From NCBI GenBank assembly GCA_965153455.1, contig OZ234493.1, forward strand, positions 26,464,213 to 26,528,212: DNA of 64,000 bases, written 5' to 3'. The stretch comes from Sphagnum compactum (lineage: Eukaryota; Bryophyta; Sphagnopsida; Sphagnales). This document shows, piece by piece, positions 1 through 12,719 of the stretch (the stretch's first letter is position 1; the number at the start of each line of letters is the position of its first letter). The notes beneath the pieces are model-generated. The model saw nothing but the letters and a program-made list of their open reading frames with translations, made no database searches and had not been told where the DNA came from. A program made the position numbers and the translations under genes.

Positions 1-3000
1 TATATAAATACATCTATTATTGTGTGATTTATTTGAATGTATGTGCATATACATGTTTAACATGTGTAATCATGTTAAGAATATTATAGTTGCAATTTTG
101 AACCACTTATGTGATTATAATTTTTTAAAGTCACATAATTTTTTTGTAATTGAAAACATTGATGTATGTTGATTAAAACAATGAAATCATTGAATGACCA
201 ATGCACAAAATGGACATTCATCAAATAAAAATTAAATAATTTTGTTAAAGAAAAAAAATCCTTAATAAGATTAACATTTTTCATCATTAAAAATGAAAAA
301 ATTCAAACGCAAAAGACAATTGAATATGACATTTTCTTGAACAAATGCAACATAACATACATAAATTAAAAACTTACTTATAATTCTAAGCATTCCATTA
401 ACCACAAAAATATGAAATGGTTTTGATTTTAAAATTTTGACCATATATATATGTACAAAAAGAAATTAGTAATTCAAACCCCAGAATCCCATTGATTCAT
501 CACTAGCCAAAAACGTTTTTATTATTTAGTGCAGAATCCAATATCCAAAATCAAAAATTAAAAAATCCAAATATTTGAAACTTGAAATTCAAATATTAAT
601 ATATCAAAGTCCAAAATCTAGTTCCAAAATTTTAGTATAACACCAAAGATGTGTAAAACTAAAATAATATTATAGTCTACCAAAACTATCATATAACATC
701 TCTATTTTATAACTATGACAAAAACCCTTTTAATTCACTATTTTGTGGAACTACTCTCATCCTAGCTTTTAAGCAACATTAGATGGTTTGACCCTTGTGT
801 TTTTGAGCTACCGTCACCCTAAACTAGGGGATGTGACTTCTCACCCTTGGAAAACAAAACTGATTAACTTTATAATTGGGCTCAAAACAAATTTCCCCTT
901 TAGTTTTTTTTTTCAATTATTTGATTTTGTCAAATCTTAGAGAACAAGATAGCAATGACCCCACTAAAAGCAACATATGTTGTTACTAATCTTCATATGC
1001 CTTGAAACAACACAATGAAAATATTTCAATTCCATGGAGAAGTGATTTTAGAAAAACCAATGATGTAGTCAAACTTACCATTGTAAAACTATTCTAAATT
1101 CGGTCAACACATGGTAGATGTTTTCAAAATCTTTATATATTTCATCCTTCACCTTAAATAACACACACAACCCAATATGTTCAATAACATGTCAATGGCA
1201 AAATATGTCTATGCAATACACAAATTGCACCCATTATCACACACCTTGAGCTTGTTCAAACAAATCCCCCTTACACAATAATGAAATTTAGAACATATGA
1301 ACAAAATGTGACGAGGAAAAAAATATACTTTTGCACTAGTCAGAACAATCTTACTAGACACAAAATGAACAATACCATCTTAGGTTGTTTCATTTTATAA
1401 ATCAATCCTAGCTCAAGGTTGTATTATAACCCAAAAATAGATTCTTAAGAGTAGGACATTAAAATGGACAAAACAGAAATGGGTTTTGCATGACCCAAGA
1501 ATGTTTCATTGGCATCATAATAAAACATTAAACATTGGGATTATCAATGTGTCATTCTAATAACAACTTGGGTATATGATAATATATATCATTATATTTG
1601 ATGGTAATCCAACACCATGCATAGTGGACATGAATGCAAAGTGTAAAAGCCTTTTTCCTACATGAAAAACTTCCCACATGCTCAAGGGAACCTTGTATGA
1701 AGGTTTAAAAACACCAGCTTCATAAATTTCAAACACCTTTAATGGAAATTGCATGAACCTTTTGCTAATAAAAACCAAAAACCAATGTTAAGATCTTGTG
1801 GAGGTCACTCCTTGAATATTTGAAAAAGCACTTGAGGCAAAGGGATTTTTAAAAATTTGCTATGAAATAATGACATATTCTTAACATATTTAAGGTATAT
1901 ATTTAAGCATATTTTCAAAATAAATTATTGGCGCCCTATATACATTCAAATAAATTATATTTTTATTTATTTATAATAAGTTGCACCCTATATATCTTTA
2001 CACGTCTTGTATAGTAAAATGGGGCCAAGATTCTTTTAAGTGGGGCAAACAGATAGTCATAAGATTTAATCCTTACACTAAAAAAATGTCCATGGGCGTA
2101 TTTAACCCCTCCAATTTGATAGGAAACTTTGCATCACATGATCCCATTATATTTTGGATCTTGAAATCATGTAGTTAATGCGGCATAATCAAATAGATCT
2201 AGTTCAACTTTCAAAATTGCAATCAATATATATATATACTTCATTAACATTGGGTTTAGGAATACACCATTACCACCATCACATTGTAACAATCCTTTTT
2301 CCCACATATATTGAACCATTGAAAAGGAAAATTATAGTACTATACCTTGAATTGGGTAGGGAATCCTAGCTTTTGAATATTGTGAGCATATGCACTATCT
2401 ATAGCATGGAAACATTAGAAACTTGGTTGGCTTCCTAAATTTTCCCATTTAGAGGTTTGAATAATTAACTATTGAAAGATGAACTAGTCACAACCTTTAT
2501 CCCACATGCAATACACCTCAAATAGGACCAACAAATAAGGTGCGTGCACCTTTCTTACTGCCAACTTTGATTGTTATTCACTCTTAGCCCTTGTGCACAC
2601 ATGTAAGAGGGTAAAAACAAGGACTTTCATAAGGTCACTACTCCCTAGATATTGTTTGGAACATCATTGCTAGATGTCACTTATAACTATGAACCAAAGA
2701 ATTTGGTTTGAAAGTAAATAATCCGATTCTTGATAACATCATCATGTTGCTTTCTATTGACATTTGCCACAACCAATGGTAGCAACAAATAGGGTTGGTG
2801 GAAAGAGATTTAGGACCATACAATTCATCTAAAAATATTTTAAAGAATCACATAGAAAACCCAATACATTGACAAACACCTCTTTTGAATAATTTACTTA
2901 AGTCATGTTCTTGCCATAATATAACCGTACACAACAAGATATAGACCGCAAGAACATTTGATCAACTCTACAAATACAAAACTACTACATTTATTCCAAG

Positions 3001-4000
3001 ATACCAATCCATATGGGGGCAGGGGCTAATAAGAATGCAACTTTGCTTACAATCCACAACCTTGTAATGTTCATTGTGACTTGAAATCAAAGGAGATCAC
3101 AAAAGTAGTCCAAAGGCACAACAATATTTATTTCAATAACCATTTCTTTTGGAATCAAATTAATTGAAAGGAAGTAGAGTTATTGATAAAGCAAGTAGGT
3201 GAAAGTATTGTTGGCCATGGTGCACACCAACACATCTTTAACAAGTGACAAAATGGTCAAAACTTTTAACTAGGAGCTAAAGGGATTACTTTGGAAAAGG
3301 ATAGCACAACCTTTTTCCCCAAAAAAACTTTTACATGCAAATGATTTTTTGAATGAAATTTTTTGTAACTTGTTTTAAAACATATTTAAATGTTCACCAA
3401 GGCATCATATTTTTTTGTTATTCATTATTGATAAATATGAATTTAAAAATTGTGCGGATTCCTTATAGATTCAATGTTTCATCTTGAAAAATGATCAGAA
3501 TTTTAAGTCATCACCCAAAATTAAAATTTCACATTCTTTAGTTTTATTATACTCTAATTTATAACTTTTCTTCATACATCATGTACATTATAACCCATTT
3601 ATATGTGGTAAAAGACTTTGAAGCTTTGAAATTCTGAAGCAATTTTGAAACATTTTTTGAATTTTTAAAGTTTTAGAATTCCACATTTTTAAAAGTATGA
3701 GTGCCTTTTGAGTGTGGTTAATATTTTCATATAATCTATATTTTTTTCAATGAAAATTCTTTTGTTATATGAGTCTTTTGATAGTCCTTTGCAAGATTAA
3801 CTCCATCTGACACAAAAGGTGTACATTTTCAAAGGTTTAAACTTAAAACCAAAACTTAAAATTGGATCAAATGAATTTTTACTCTAAGTTCTTTCACATT
3901 CATATGAGGGAAAAATGATTAACTTGCCATGATTACTATGTTTTTAAATGGTAATAAAAAGAAATGTTTGATTTTGACTGATTATGTTTAACATCCAACA
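1..4000. other. AT-rich intergenic spacer, no gene recognised
   Basis: This stretch is very AT-rich with frequent stops in all frames. The few open frames are 60-75 codons long, have no recognisable domain and lack splice context. I see no RNA gene, LTR or clear repeat boundary in it. It is best read as decayed intergenic DNA. Confidence 0.6.
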
Positions 4001-4017
4001 CCTTTTTTGGCTCCTAG

Positions 4018-4700
4018 TTACGTGTTTTGACCTAAAACTAATCCGTAGACTTGAGCTCTATTCTCATCCATTTTGGTTGACCGAACTTTCCTATAGTTTT
4101 TTTTTGTTCCTTCACATTCATAAATGGAAACATATCCATCCTCCTCATAGATGAATCCAATTAAACATTGCATTGCAACATTTATAACACCCGCCTTATT
4201 CCTATTTCTTTGGGTGATTATCAAAGCCACATATAGATCAACCTTTTAAGTTGGAAATTTTCAACCAACCAAAACACCTACAATGTTTGAGCCAAATTTC
4301 CATGTAGGCAATTACAAAGTTCTTAAGCTTTAACTTTCTTTTCCAAATTGGTGGAGGTGAGAAAAATTAGAACAAAAAACTTAGGTGTGCAAAAGAGAAT
4401 GTGCAATTATTCTTGAAGTTTGATGAAAAAATGTTTCCCAAAAAATGGGCTATGTAGAGGACTACCTTCCCATCTTCAACATACATAAGGTCCCAAGAGT
4501 TTAAAAAGTACATACAACATGATGGGTTTGCTTTCTCATTGGTAGTTTTTTCATTCTTGTTGTCATTTTTATCATTGTTGTTGTCCTTGTGCTCAAATGT
4601 GCCATTTTATTTAATTTTGTCTTTGCCCTTGTTGTTCTTGTGTTTGGCCACCAATTTAGAAGAGAGGGCAACCAAATGTGGCACAAAACCTTATGAGGTT
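4018..4700 (-). pseudogene. decayed coding-like patch, unrecognised
   Basis: On the minus strand two partial frames show coding-like composition. The first (about 4700 to 4380) is Lys/Asn/Asp-rich and then carries the stretch SWDLMYVEDGKVVLYIAHFL. The second (4230-4018) carries GFIYEEDGYVSIYECEG followed by a basic stretch. The frames are separated by stops and a shift, so no intact protein can be read. The Lys/Asn-rich composition and the isolated position in a gene-poor spacer resemble an old retroelement gag or pol fragment, but no diagnostic motif (zinc knuckle, protease, RT) is visible. The assignment as pseudogene is inference, and it could be chance. Confidence 0.25.
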
Positions 4701-4904
4701 ATTGGTTGGTGACATTAATTGTCACTTGCCTAGAACTCGAACATGTATACTTGAATCTTTTTGCAAATCCATCACCCACTGTTGTAACCAAGGATTCATC
4801 AACCAACTAGCATTTCACATAAAAATCATCAAGAAATTATTGCATGCCATTGAAGTAAATCACATTGGGATTGAATCAGCTCTTACATCACAAATTTAAC
4901 ATGC

Positions 4905-5160
4905 GATAAATTAATAATGAAAATCATGCGAAATTTGTTCATTCATAGGTTTGTACATTTTACACGTGAACATCATAAGTTGGAAACACATTTGGCACAC
5001 ACACAAATAAATGTGTTAATATATGATGTATGAACTTATGAATGAATTTCGCATCTTCCTATAAATTTGTGTGTCAAATGTGTTTTCAATGCACGATATT
5101 AATGTATGAATGTATAAATTATGAATGAACAAATTTTGCATGTTATTTATAATAGCAATG
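4905..5160. repeat. imperfect inverted repeat (foldback element)
   Basis: The left arm (about 4905-5008) and right arm (about 5060-5160) are inverted copies of one another with mismatches and small gaps. For example, aaacacatttggcacacaca at about 4984 pairs with tttgtgtgtcaaatgtgttt at about 5075, and gcgaaatttgttcattcata at about 4929 pairs with tatgaatgaacaaattttgc near 5120. A shorter third inverted copy lies in the centre (about 5038-5052). The structure fits a small foldback transposon or MITE. Its ends and target duplication are not clear. Confidence 0.55.
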
Positions 5161-5169
5161 GTGATGGTG

Positions 5170-7060
5170 GGTGGACCTGAGGACATGCGAGTAGGCAAGG
5201 GGGAGGGAGTGTAATGGCGATAACAATAAAAACAACAACAACAAACTAAACGGGAACAACAAACAAGTTCATCACACAAACCCAATACCTCACAACAAAT
5301 TTCAAAACCCAAAAAGTTGCCACCACCACCTTTTCACACTTAAAAAAACCCGTAAATTTTCTTGCTTAATCCACCTATTGTGTTCATGCTTTGAACACAA
5401 AAAAAATTGTTTCAATTTAAACAGTCTAAACATTTCCACCAAACAAAACTTATTCACCTAACGTGAAATTGATTATAATAAAGTAAAACGTGCAAAACTT
5501 GGATCCAATGTGATAGTCCCTGTGGGGGTAAGGCCCAACAAACAAACAACCTTCCTTGATAAATAGATGTTGCAATCTAAATTTAAATGAAAAATAATTA
5601 TGAAAAATACCAACTAATATTTCTCCTCACGCAAAGGAATCAGTCATGATCATCCTCATAAAAATTCCCCATAATCCAATTCCAAATTATAATTGACCAC
5701 TGAAATTTTGAGTTTCTACCATTTACTAGTTGGAGATGACATGCCAAGCGTCCACAATGTGGTAGGCAATGAGCTTATTGATCCACTTCATAAAGGTTGA
5801 CCTATTGGATCACATCTGAGTTTTGTACATCATAGTACAAATGAATGAACAATGTCACAAAGATCCTATCTCGTATGAGTATGCCCTCCCAAAGGTTTGA
5901 TATGGGCATGGTGGAAGGAGGTGTCTTTGAATAATGAAAACATCATCAATGTGGGAAAGTGCTTTCAAAATTCAAAATACAAAGAAAAAAACCTTATAGG
6001 CAAAAATGATAAGCTAAATACCCAGCATATATATCCCTATTTAAAAGTGTATGCCTATGGGACATAGGTTCTTCTTCCACACTAGGCAGCAAGTAGATTG
6101 TGAAATAGGTTAGCTTAGGTAAACATTTCTTTTGCCCTTTGTGTGTGGTGAAGTGCCAAGCACACCAATAACTGAACTGAAGTAGGTACCTACTAGATAC
6201 CCTTTACGTGGTGGCTCTTAGTTGTGGGAGAAAAGAAAAGAGCTAACCTACTTTGGGCTTAATGTTGGTCCCACCCAAATAGAAGATGACCATGCATTTT
6301 GGATAGCTTCTTCTTATAATGTGATTTAGGTCTAAAGAGTTCAAAACCTAAATGAAAGTCTACAATTGTCTAATCACATCCTAATTGGGGCACAAATGAA
6401 TTGAACCCATTGCAAAAGAGAGAGACACAAGCCATCTCATAAAATTGAAATGATTTTATTGAACTTAAAACCCAATCATTTTTTGTTTCCTTTGTATTTT
6501 CAGGTCACTCCGTAGCCTAAATCTACTTAAGTTAATACGAGATAAATTTGAGTCCTATTTAAACTTAAGTCCTAACTAGATTACTTAAATACTTAAATTT
6601 AAGTCCTCTTTAAGTTTTCCCCAACTTACCTCTCACTTACCTCATAAAACTTGGACCTTACTAGCCTTGTTCCGTATAATGAATGTATGTGAACACAGCC
6701 ATGGGCTTTAACTGGAATAAGGGTCGACACGAGGTGGAGCTTAGGGCTTTATCAAACATGTAAAATTATGTTGATTTTTGATTTTCTATTACTTTTTGGT
6801 GTATGGCCAACAAGTATCATGAGAAAAAAAAAGGAACAAAAATTACAGGGTGTTTTGGGATAATGCCAATTATCCTTGTACTAGAGAAAAACCGTGAATA
6901 TATAAAAAATGCAGGGATGAGAACACATCCACAAGAAGTACAAGGCAAATAAAAGCACAAGTAGGTTACGTACACATGTCCACTCAAGAACATAAACAAT
7001 GGCCTTTTTATTTCTATGTGTATTTTGAGGGATCTCCCACAGGAGAAGAACCTTAAGGTG
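5170..7060. other. intergenic spacer upstream of the BBX gene
   Basis: No coding sequence is supported here. The stretch at 6530-6620 repeats a short motif around taagtcct several times. A short palindrome, ggggagctcccc type, sits at 7061-7085. No TATA element could be placed with confidence relative to the BBX start. Confidence 0.5.
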
Positions 7061-7151
7061 TTATTTTGGGGAGCTCCCCCAAATTTATATGTTCCCATGT
7101 TCCCATGGAAATATTTCTTTTCTACAAAGAAAATTAAACGAGAGTTGTTTA

Positions 7152-7276
7152 TGTAAAGGGAGGTTCCAGTACTTGTGCATTCTCCTACGGTTTGGGAACG
7201 TGCTTGAGCTCACGGCATTGGGTGCCCCTCACTCACTCAGGAAAATGCACTCATACATACAGGAACCTCCCTTACA
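7152..7276 (+). other. long imperfect hairpin (MIRNA-like or MITE-like)
   Basis: The arms 7152-7185 and 7239-7276 are inverted copies: aagggaggttcc pairs with ggaacctccctt, then gtgcatt with aatgcac, then tcct with agga, leaving a loop of about 53 bases. The stem has a one-base bulge and an asymmetric internal loop. This size and degree of pairing is in the range of plant MIRNA precursors and of small MITEs. It lies about 0.65 kb upstream of the BBX start codon on the same strand. No known miRNA family sequence was recognised in either arm. Confidence 0.5.
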
Positions 7277-7550
7277 ACATAACAATCACGACACCATTAA
7301 TACACTAATAAAATAAAATAAAAGTTCGTAAACTAGAAAACCTTAGTCTACCACAAATCGATTAGTGACAGAAGTACATACATACTTACATAAGCGATGT
7401 ATGAAACTTGAGAATAATTTCTAATCTCAGCACCAATCGGTCTGCGGATACCTACCTACCAAGTATGGAAAATAAAATTCGTTATCTACCTCTCATTCTA
7501 ATCTTATCTCAAACATTTCTGTTTCAATGAAAGGGAAAAACAATTCTTCC

Positions 7551-7595
7551 TCCCCCCCCCCCCACCCCTCCCCTCCCCTCCCCTCCCCTCCCCTT
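7551..7595. repeat. C-run and (CCCCT)n microsatellite
   Basis: A C homopolymer is followed by about five CCCCT units in the presumed promoter or 5' UTR of the BBX gene. A second pentanucleotide tract, (GGGAA)n, lies at about 7837-7858 just upstream of the start codon. GA/CT-rich leader tracts are common in plant genes. Confidence 0.8.
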
Positions 7596-7910
7596 TTTGC
7601 CCTTTTTTGGGGAGTCCTTTGTAAGTAGATTTCCCTTCATTGGGACGAGTTTTCGAACATTTGCTTGTCTGGTGTCTGGCTTCTTGTCAGCGGAGGGGAG
7701 AGAGATTTGCATTTGGGGGAGGGGTTTGAAGAAAAGCTGGGCAGTTTAGTTTGGAGAGATCGGGGTTACGGAACGACTTTTGAAGGGAATTTTTGTGTGG
7801 AAAGAAGTTGTCCAGGAGTTTAGCTTTCGTGGCGAGGGAAGGGAAGGGAAGGGAAGGGTTTCAGAACACAAACGAAAGGACTAGAGGGAACGGGGTAGAA
7901 GCGACCAGAG

Positions 7911-9943
7911 ATGAAGATTCAGTGTGATGTATGTGAGAGGAGTAAGGCGACGGTTATTTGTTGTGCCGACGAAGCTGCTCTGTGCACCGAGTGTGACAAG
8001 AGAGTGCACACCGCCAACAAACTTGCAAACAAGCACCAGCGTATTCCATTTCTGGCACCTACCGATGCTCCTAAGTGTGATATTTGCCAGGTTTGCTCCC
8101 TCCCACGTACTTACTTGCTCTGCAGAATTCTTCGCTTTTTATGCTTTCTTGTTCTATGGCCTAAGATAGATGGAGTAGGCGCTCAATTGCGCTTGTATTG
8201 GTAACACGGAATCGATCAATTCTTTCGGTTTCGTTAAAAGCATCTGCAGACGCTTGCGGAGAGAAAGGGATGCAATAAGCCAACCAACATGATTCGTTTT
8301 GGGGCTATACCTTGTTGACGACCTTGGAGCTTTCTGTTATCGAGAGTCTTAAATTAGAGCATCTCCACCGGCGCTCACATAAAATCTTGGATGAGGTACA
8401 GCAGTCAAATCCAGTGGATTCACTGGAGGGCTGCTGTGACTCTGGAAAAATGCACATCTTTTCAGAGCCCTAGAAGAGCCCTGGAACAGTCTAATAGATA
8501 TAGTCATCGTATTTATTGATTGCACCATGTTTTTGATTGGCTAGATAGTTTGATTTATTGGTTGCTATTAGTACTCTCCCACCTATTTGCAGTCCCAGTT
8601 TCAGTTTTACATATGGCGGTGGAAAAGAGTAAGTAACTAAAACTTGGATGTGAGAAATATATTTTCAGGGTCAACATACTGAGCACTGCTGGAGATGCTC
8701 TTGGACTGCCTTCCAGGCCTGGTTTTAGTGCACTCATGAGAGATTGGCATAATGTTCATTGTTGCACTGAGCCTAAGAAAGACTCGAGGTTTGTTTTTGG
8801 AATGAGGAGACTTTGAGGTTTGCATGCAGTGATGACTGTTACATTTTTCCTTTCCTGTTAAAGTTGGATGGTGACTGAAATGAGGGTATGGATTTTTTGG
8901 TGCAGGAAAAGTCTGGCTTCTTTTTCTGTGTGGATGACAGAGCGCTCCTTTGCCGTCACTGTGATCTGTCGATCCATTCAGCCAATTCTCTCTCTTCAAG
9001 GCATAAGCGGTTTTTGATACCAGGAATACAAGTTGCCCTGATGGCAGTGACTGTGCAGGAGGTGACTGAAGCTGCTCCCCAAGAAACTCCTCAATATGGT
9101 TTGCCTTCCTCCAAAACGAGCAATTCCAGTAAAATTGATCCAGTCATGAGTGTGAAGTTGTCTGACAATGCTCAACCACCTCTTTCTTCACTGCCATATC
9201 ACTCTGTGCCTGAGTCAAAAAATCAAGGAAGCTTTGTGCCAAAGATGGGAGAAATGATGGGGGCTTCAATAAGTACAGAGGCTCAGAGAAGCCCTGAATC
9301 CCTAAGTAAAAGCAGCATAACAGAATTTCTGACAGATGCTGCATCTGGGTGGAGAGTGGATGAGTTGTTGAACTTGGCAGATTTGTCTGAGGGCTACAGC
9401 GCAGCAAACCTTGGATCATCCAAGGTATTTTGTCCTGACCTTTGGTGGTGTTGTTTTGCTTCAATTGTGTGTAAATCAAATCAGTACCAGTGGCTTTTAG
9501 GGTGGATGATGCTAAAGCACAATCTTGCATTTTGTATGGAGAACCCTTGCGTCTGATACCCAGATGCTGTGGAACTCATGGATAGCCATTTGTGGAGGAT
9601 GTATGACAGGACAATGTAGAGAAGACCCAAAGTTCTAAAGAAATGTCCATCCTGATTTTTGCAGACCAACCTAGCAAGTTTTGGAGACTTTGATTGGACA
9701 GCTGATCTCAGTCTGTTTGAAGAAGAGTCCTTTCATGAGGTTCCTCAGTTGCCATCTCCTCCAGCTACTTCTGGGTTGTACCGATCCACAAGGATGGCAG
9801 GCTCCACCAAGAACAGCGAGCAAGATGTGGCTCTTGTGCCAGATCTTGGGGATGCATTTGTTGTACCCGATCTTCATCTTGATGCATCTCCTCCTCCTTC
9901 ACCTCCTCTTTTGAAGCGGAGAAGAAGCTGTTATGACATTTAA
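7911..9943 (+). CDS. Double B-box zinc-finger protein, STO/BBX24-25 type
   Basis: This is a three-exon gene: 7911-8090, 8906-9424 and 9665-9943. All junctions are GT-AG in phase 0, giving 325 residues. B-box 1 is at about residues 5-42 (C5, C8, C25, C28, H33, H42). B-box 2 is at about 56-93, starting with CDIC, with the first intron placed right after CDICQ, as in plant STO-type genes. The motif GIQVAL follows, as in BBX24/25. There is no CCT domain, so this is structural group IV. A conserved SSITEFL...GWRVDELL block lies at about 196-215. The C-terminus carries VPDLG (about 291-295), matching the COP1-binding VP consensus, a second VPDL copy 9 residues later, and a basic KRRR (317-320) that may serve as an NLS. 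Family members act in the nucleus with HY5 and COP1 in light signalling. The start is the first ATG, directly preceding the MKIQCDVC that begins these proteins. Which Arabidopsis member is the orthologue cannot be settled here. Confidence 0.9.
8356..8701. mobile_element. MITE candidate inside BBX intron 1
   Basis: Intron 1 (8091-8905) contains two inverted termini. agagcatctccaccggcgct starts at 8356, and its counterpart ends at 8701, reading agagcatctccagcagtgct on the other strand. About 19 of 23 bases agree. The element of about 346 bp has no coding capacity. Termini with GAGCATCTCCA are known from plant miniature elements. Flanks are TTA on the left and TTG on the right, an imperfect 3-bp duplication that would fit a PIF/Harbinger-like origin but does not prove it. 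It lies wholly within the intron and leaves the splice sites intact. Confidence 0.65.
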
Positions 9944-10865
9944 GAAAGCAGATCAGTAGGTGTTTTACTAGTACTATACACAGTCCTTTTGTTCCACAGC
10001 TCCCATCCCGTCTGTTCTAGCCCTGCATTTAGCCATTGAAGTGCCATTGATAATTCCAGCTCCATGATGAAGAGCATGTGGGAGTTGCCTGTGATGGCCT
10101 TTATTCTCTCTTCAGCACCAGCAGATGCGCAGGGGATGCATATCAAATGTAATGGAATTCTGGCCAAAGTTGTGCAAATCAGCTCTCAAAGATAGTCCAT
10201 TGTATCCTCATTCAGAGAACATTAAAGGCTGTGAGTGACACTTATTGGACGAAGCAGGCTTCTGAAAATTGGAGACTCTTCTTCTTTGAAGTACTAGTAT
10301 GGTTGGAATCATGGAAGTCAGGAGATAGCCTGGACTAACTCACAACTTTTGGAAATGTGTTTTGGCAAGTTGAATATACAACCCTTGTCTACTGTATTGT
10401 CAGGAGATTTGGAGCTTCTCTTTGTGGTCACTCCTAATTATTGTAGGTTGCTGTGAGGTAGGGCAGCTGGATTTAGAACAGGCAGTTCTAAAAATGTTGA
10501 TAGGTTTCTGAGCCAATTGTGTAAGAGTGCTAGTAATTGACATTATTGTCCACCTTGTTTCTTTGTACAGTAAGCATCTCATCAGAGTCAATGTCACTGC
10601 AGGAATGTTGATGTATCTGGTTCTCTTACTAGTGTATGTACATGTTATTTACCTGAACCAGTAGAATCTTTCGCTCGTAGACAAAGTCAGGAAATCAAGG
10701 TGGGCAGAATTCAAATGTATTGGTGATCAGCAACTGCTACTGAATGGGTCTGGTTAACTTGCAACCTATTTGCTGTAATAAGGACATGCACCAAAATGTG
10801 GCAGATGTTATTGGTGCAATGTTGTTTTGATTTCATTAACAGAAGAGCTTTGGTATCTCTCAATT
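9944..10865 (+). other. BBX 3' flank, probably including 3' UTR
   Basis: Base composition stays gene-like (less AT-rich than the spacers) for about 0.9 kb after the stop codon. There is no open frame with a recognisable domain. The sequence probably holds the 3' UTR, but no convincing poly(A) signal could be singled out. It ends where the gypsy remnant begins. Confidence 0.45.
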
Positions 10866-10884
10866 GAGCCAGGTACTCCCTGGC

Positions 10885-11440
10885 TTACACTACTATAAAC
10901 TCATATTCCAAGAACATGAGTACCTATCTAGCAATACGATGTGAAACTTGTGATTTGTTCATAAGATACACCATAGCCATATGGTCTACATAAAACACAA
11001 ACCAATTACTTAAGTAGTCTCTAAACTCGTGAGGTGTGAATACCATGGCTAAGGCTTCACGATCTGCACTGTTGTAAATTCACTCTACATTGTTCAGTAG
11101 TCTAGAGGCATATACTATAGGTTGATCATGTTTTCTTGTTGGGTTTTGTGCTAACATTGCACCTACAATTAACAATGATGCATTTGTATGGACATGAAAT
11201 CATATATAATATAAGAATTAGTGCTTTTATATACTTTTGTTTTATCAACTCCCAAGTTGCTTGACATTTTGGGGTTCACAAAAATTGTTTAATCTTCCTC
11301 ATGACTTTGGTAATTGGAGCCATGATAAATGCAAAGTTTTTGATAAAAAACATTTATAAAATTGAGCCATTCTATTAGATACCTGAATCTATTGTGGGTT
11401 ATTGGGAACAAGCATTTCAACTATGGCTTGGATCTTCTTA
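10885..11440 (-). pseudogene. gypsy connection and RNase H remnant
   Basis: Minus-strand text shows KIQAIVEMLVPNN, MAQFYKCFIKNFAFIMAPI, SADREALAMVFTPHEF and FVFYVDHMAMVYLMNK in order. These match the RT-RNase H linker and RNase H of plant Ty3/gypsy Pol. Stop codons and at least one frame change interrupt it. The expected arginine/tryptophan stretch after RIAR is cut by a stop. Confidence 0.8.
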
Positions 11441-11559
11441 GGATTTAATGATTTACCCCTTTGAGAACTTTAAGTCCCAATATTATCCCTAAAAATACCA
11501 TAAATGCACACTTATTTGGATTTAAATTAATTCCAAATTTTCTACATTTCAAAAAACAC

Positions 11560-11973
11560 AATCTATGTTTAGCCAAATGAGTGTCCATGTCACTATACAC
11601 AATAAAGTCATCTAGAGATATCTTCATGATTTTTAAAACTATTTTCTGAAAGTTTTGCCCATTACCTTTTGGTAAATGGGAGGTCCATTCTTAACCCCAA
11701 ATGGCATTACAACCTAAGGAACTAGGTAAAGGCTCCCCAATCTATTACAAAGGTTATCTTGTATCTATCCTTTGGTGGTATCTGAGAGTATCTATCTAAG
11801 AAAGAATATTCATCATGTCCTACAATTATGTTTAATACCTCATCTATAAAGGGTAATGGATATGGATATTTATTGGTGGTTGCATTTAGATTTCCAAAGT
11901 CTACACAAATTATGAACTTGCCATTCTTTTTTGGTAATACAACAATTGGTGACAACCAAGTGGCTTCCTCCAT
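11560..11973 (-). pseudogene. gypsy reverse transcriptase remnant
   Basis: The frame 11973-11722 carries EEATWLSPIVVLPKKNGKF, then FGNLNATT and YPYPLPFIDEVL, the conserved RT fingers. It is followed after a stop by MPFGVKNGPPIYQKVMGKTF and by the catalytic-box region SLDDFIVYSD (about 11600-11627), where LDD keeps the catalytic aspartates. The downstream KCRKFGINLNPNKCAF is also conserved. Stops and frame changes make it inactive. Confidence 0.88.
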
Positions 11974-12719
11974 GGGTTATATAAATCATGTTGCTAACAG
12001 TTTATTTATGTTTTGTTTAACAACTACAACATAGTTTGGATTCATTTTATACCTAGCTTGATGTGTAGGTGGAATAGATGTGTCCAGCTCAATACGATGT
12101 TATGCCAATTCCAATGGTATGCCTTTTAAGTTCTTATAATGTCTAAGCAAAGACATTTTTGTACTCCATGATCAGTTCCTTCAACGAACTCATGTTCTTT
12201 TAGGCCAAATGTGCATTGAACTTATCATCTATGGATTGTCCCCCATACCCAAGTTAATCTTCATGAATTGTTGTTCTTTCATTAAAGTCCACCCTATAAT
12301 ATGTAGTTCTTGTACTTTGATTATTGTTGGTGTTTCATCTATCTGTATGCACGACCTAGTCTATGGTGGTAGGAAGTTTCAAGATACACCTTGTTTTCAA
12401 AAGCTACTTTAGGTTCTTTGTTGACCATTGCCACAAGATCAATTTTGTGGTTGGCTACAATGCCTAATAAGGAATCAAAATCAGATTTTTTTGTTCCTCT
12501 TTCATTTTGAACTGTATTGACTACAAGTGAGGTTACTAGGCTGTTAGGGGCAAACAAATGGTATTGATAGAAAATATTTCAAGTTCACTAACAAATATTA
12601 TATCCTCTTCCTCATTTGTGATGCCATTATAGTAGTCAAAGCACAATAGGATTTATGGTCTTTTCACATTACTACCCAAATGTTTAATCATTGTTATAGT
12701 TTTTACACTACCATTCCCC

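Noticed and set aside
9144-9530. 128-codon minus-strand frame within BBX exon 2
   Set aside because: It is the antisense shadow of a well-supported exon.
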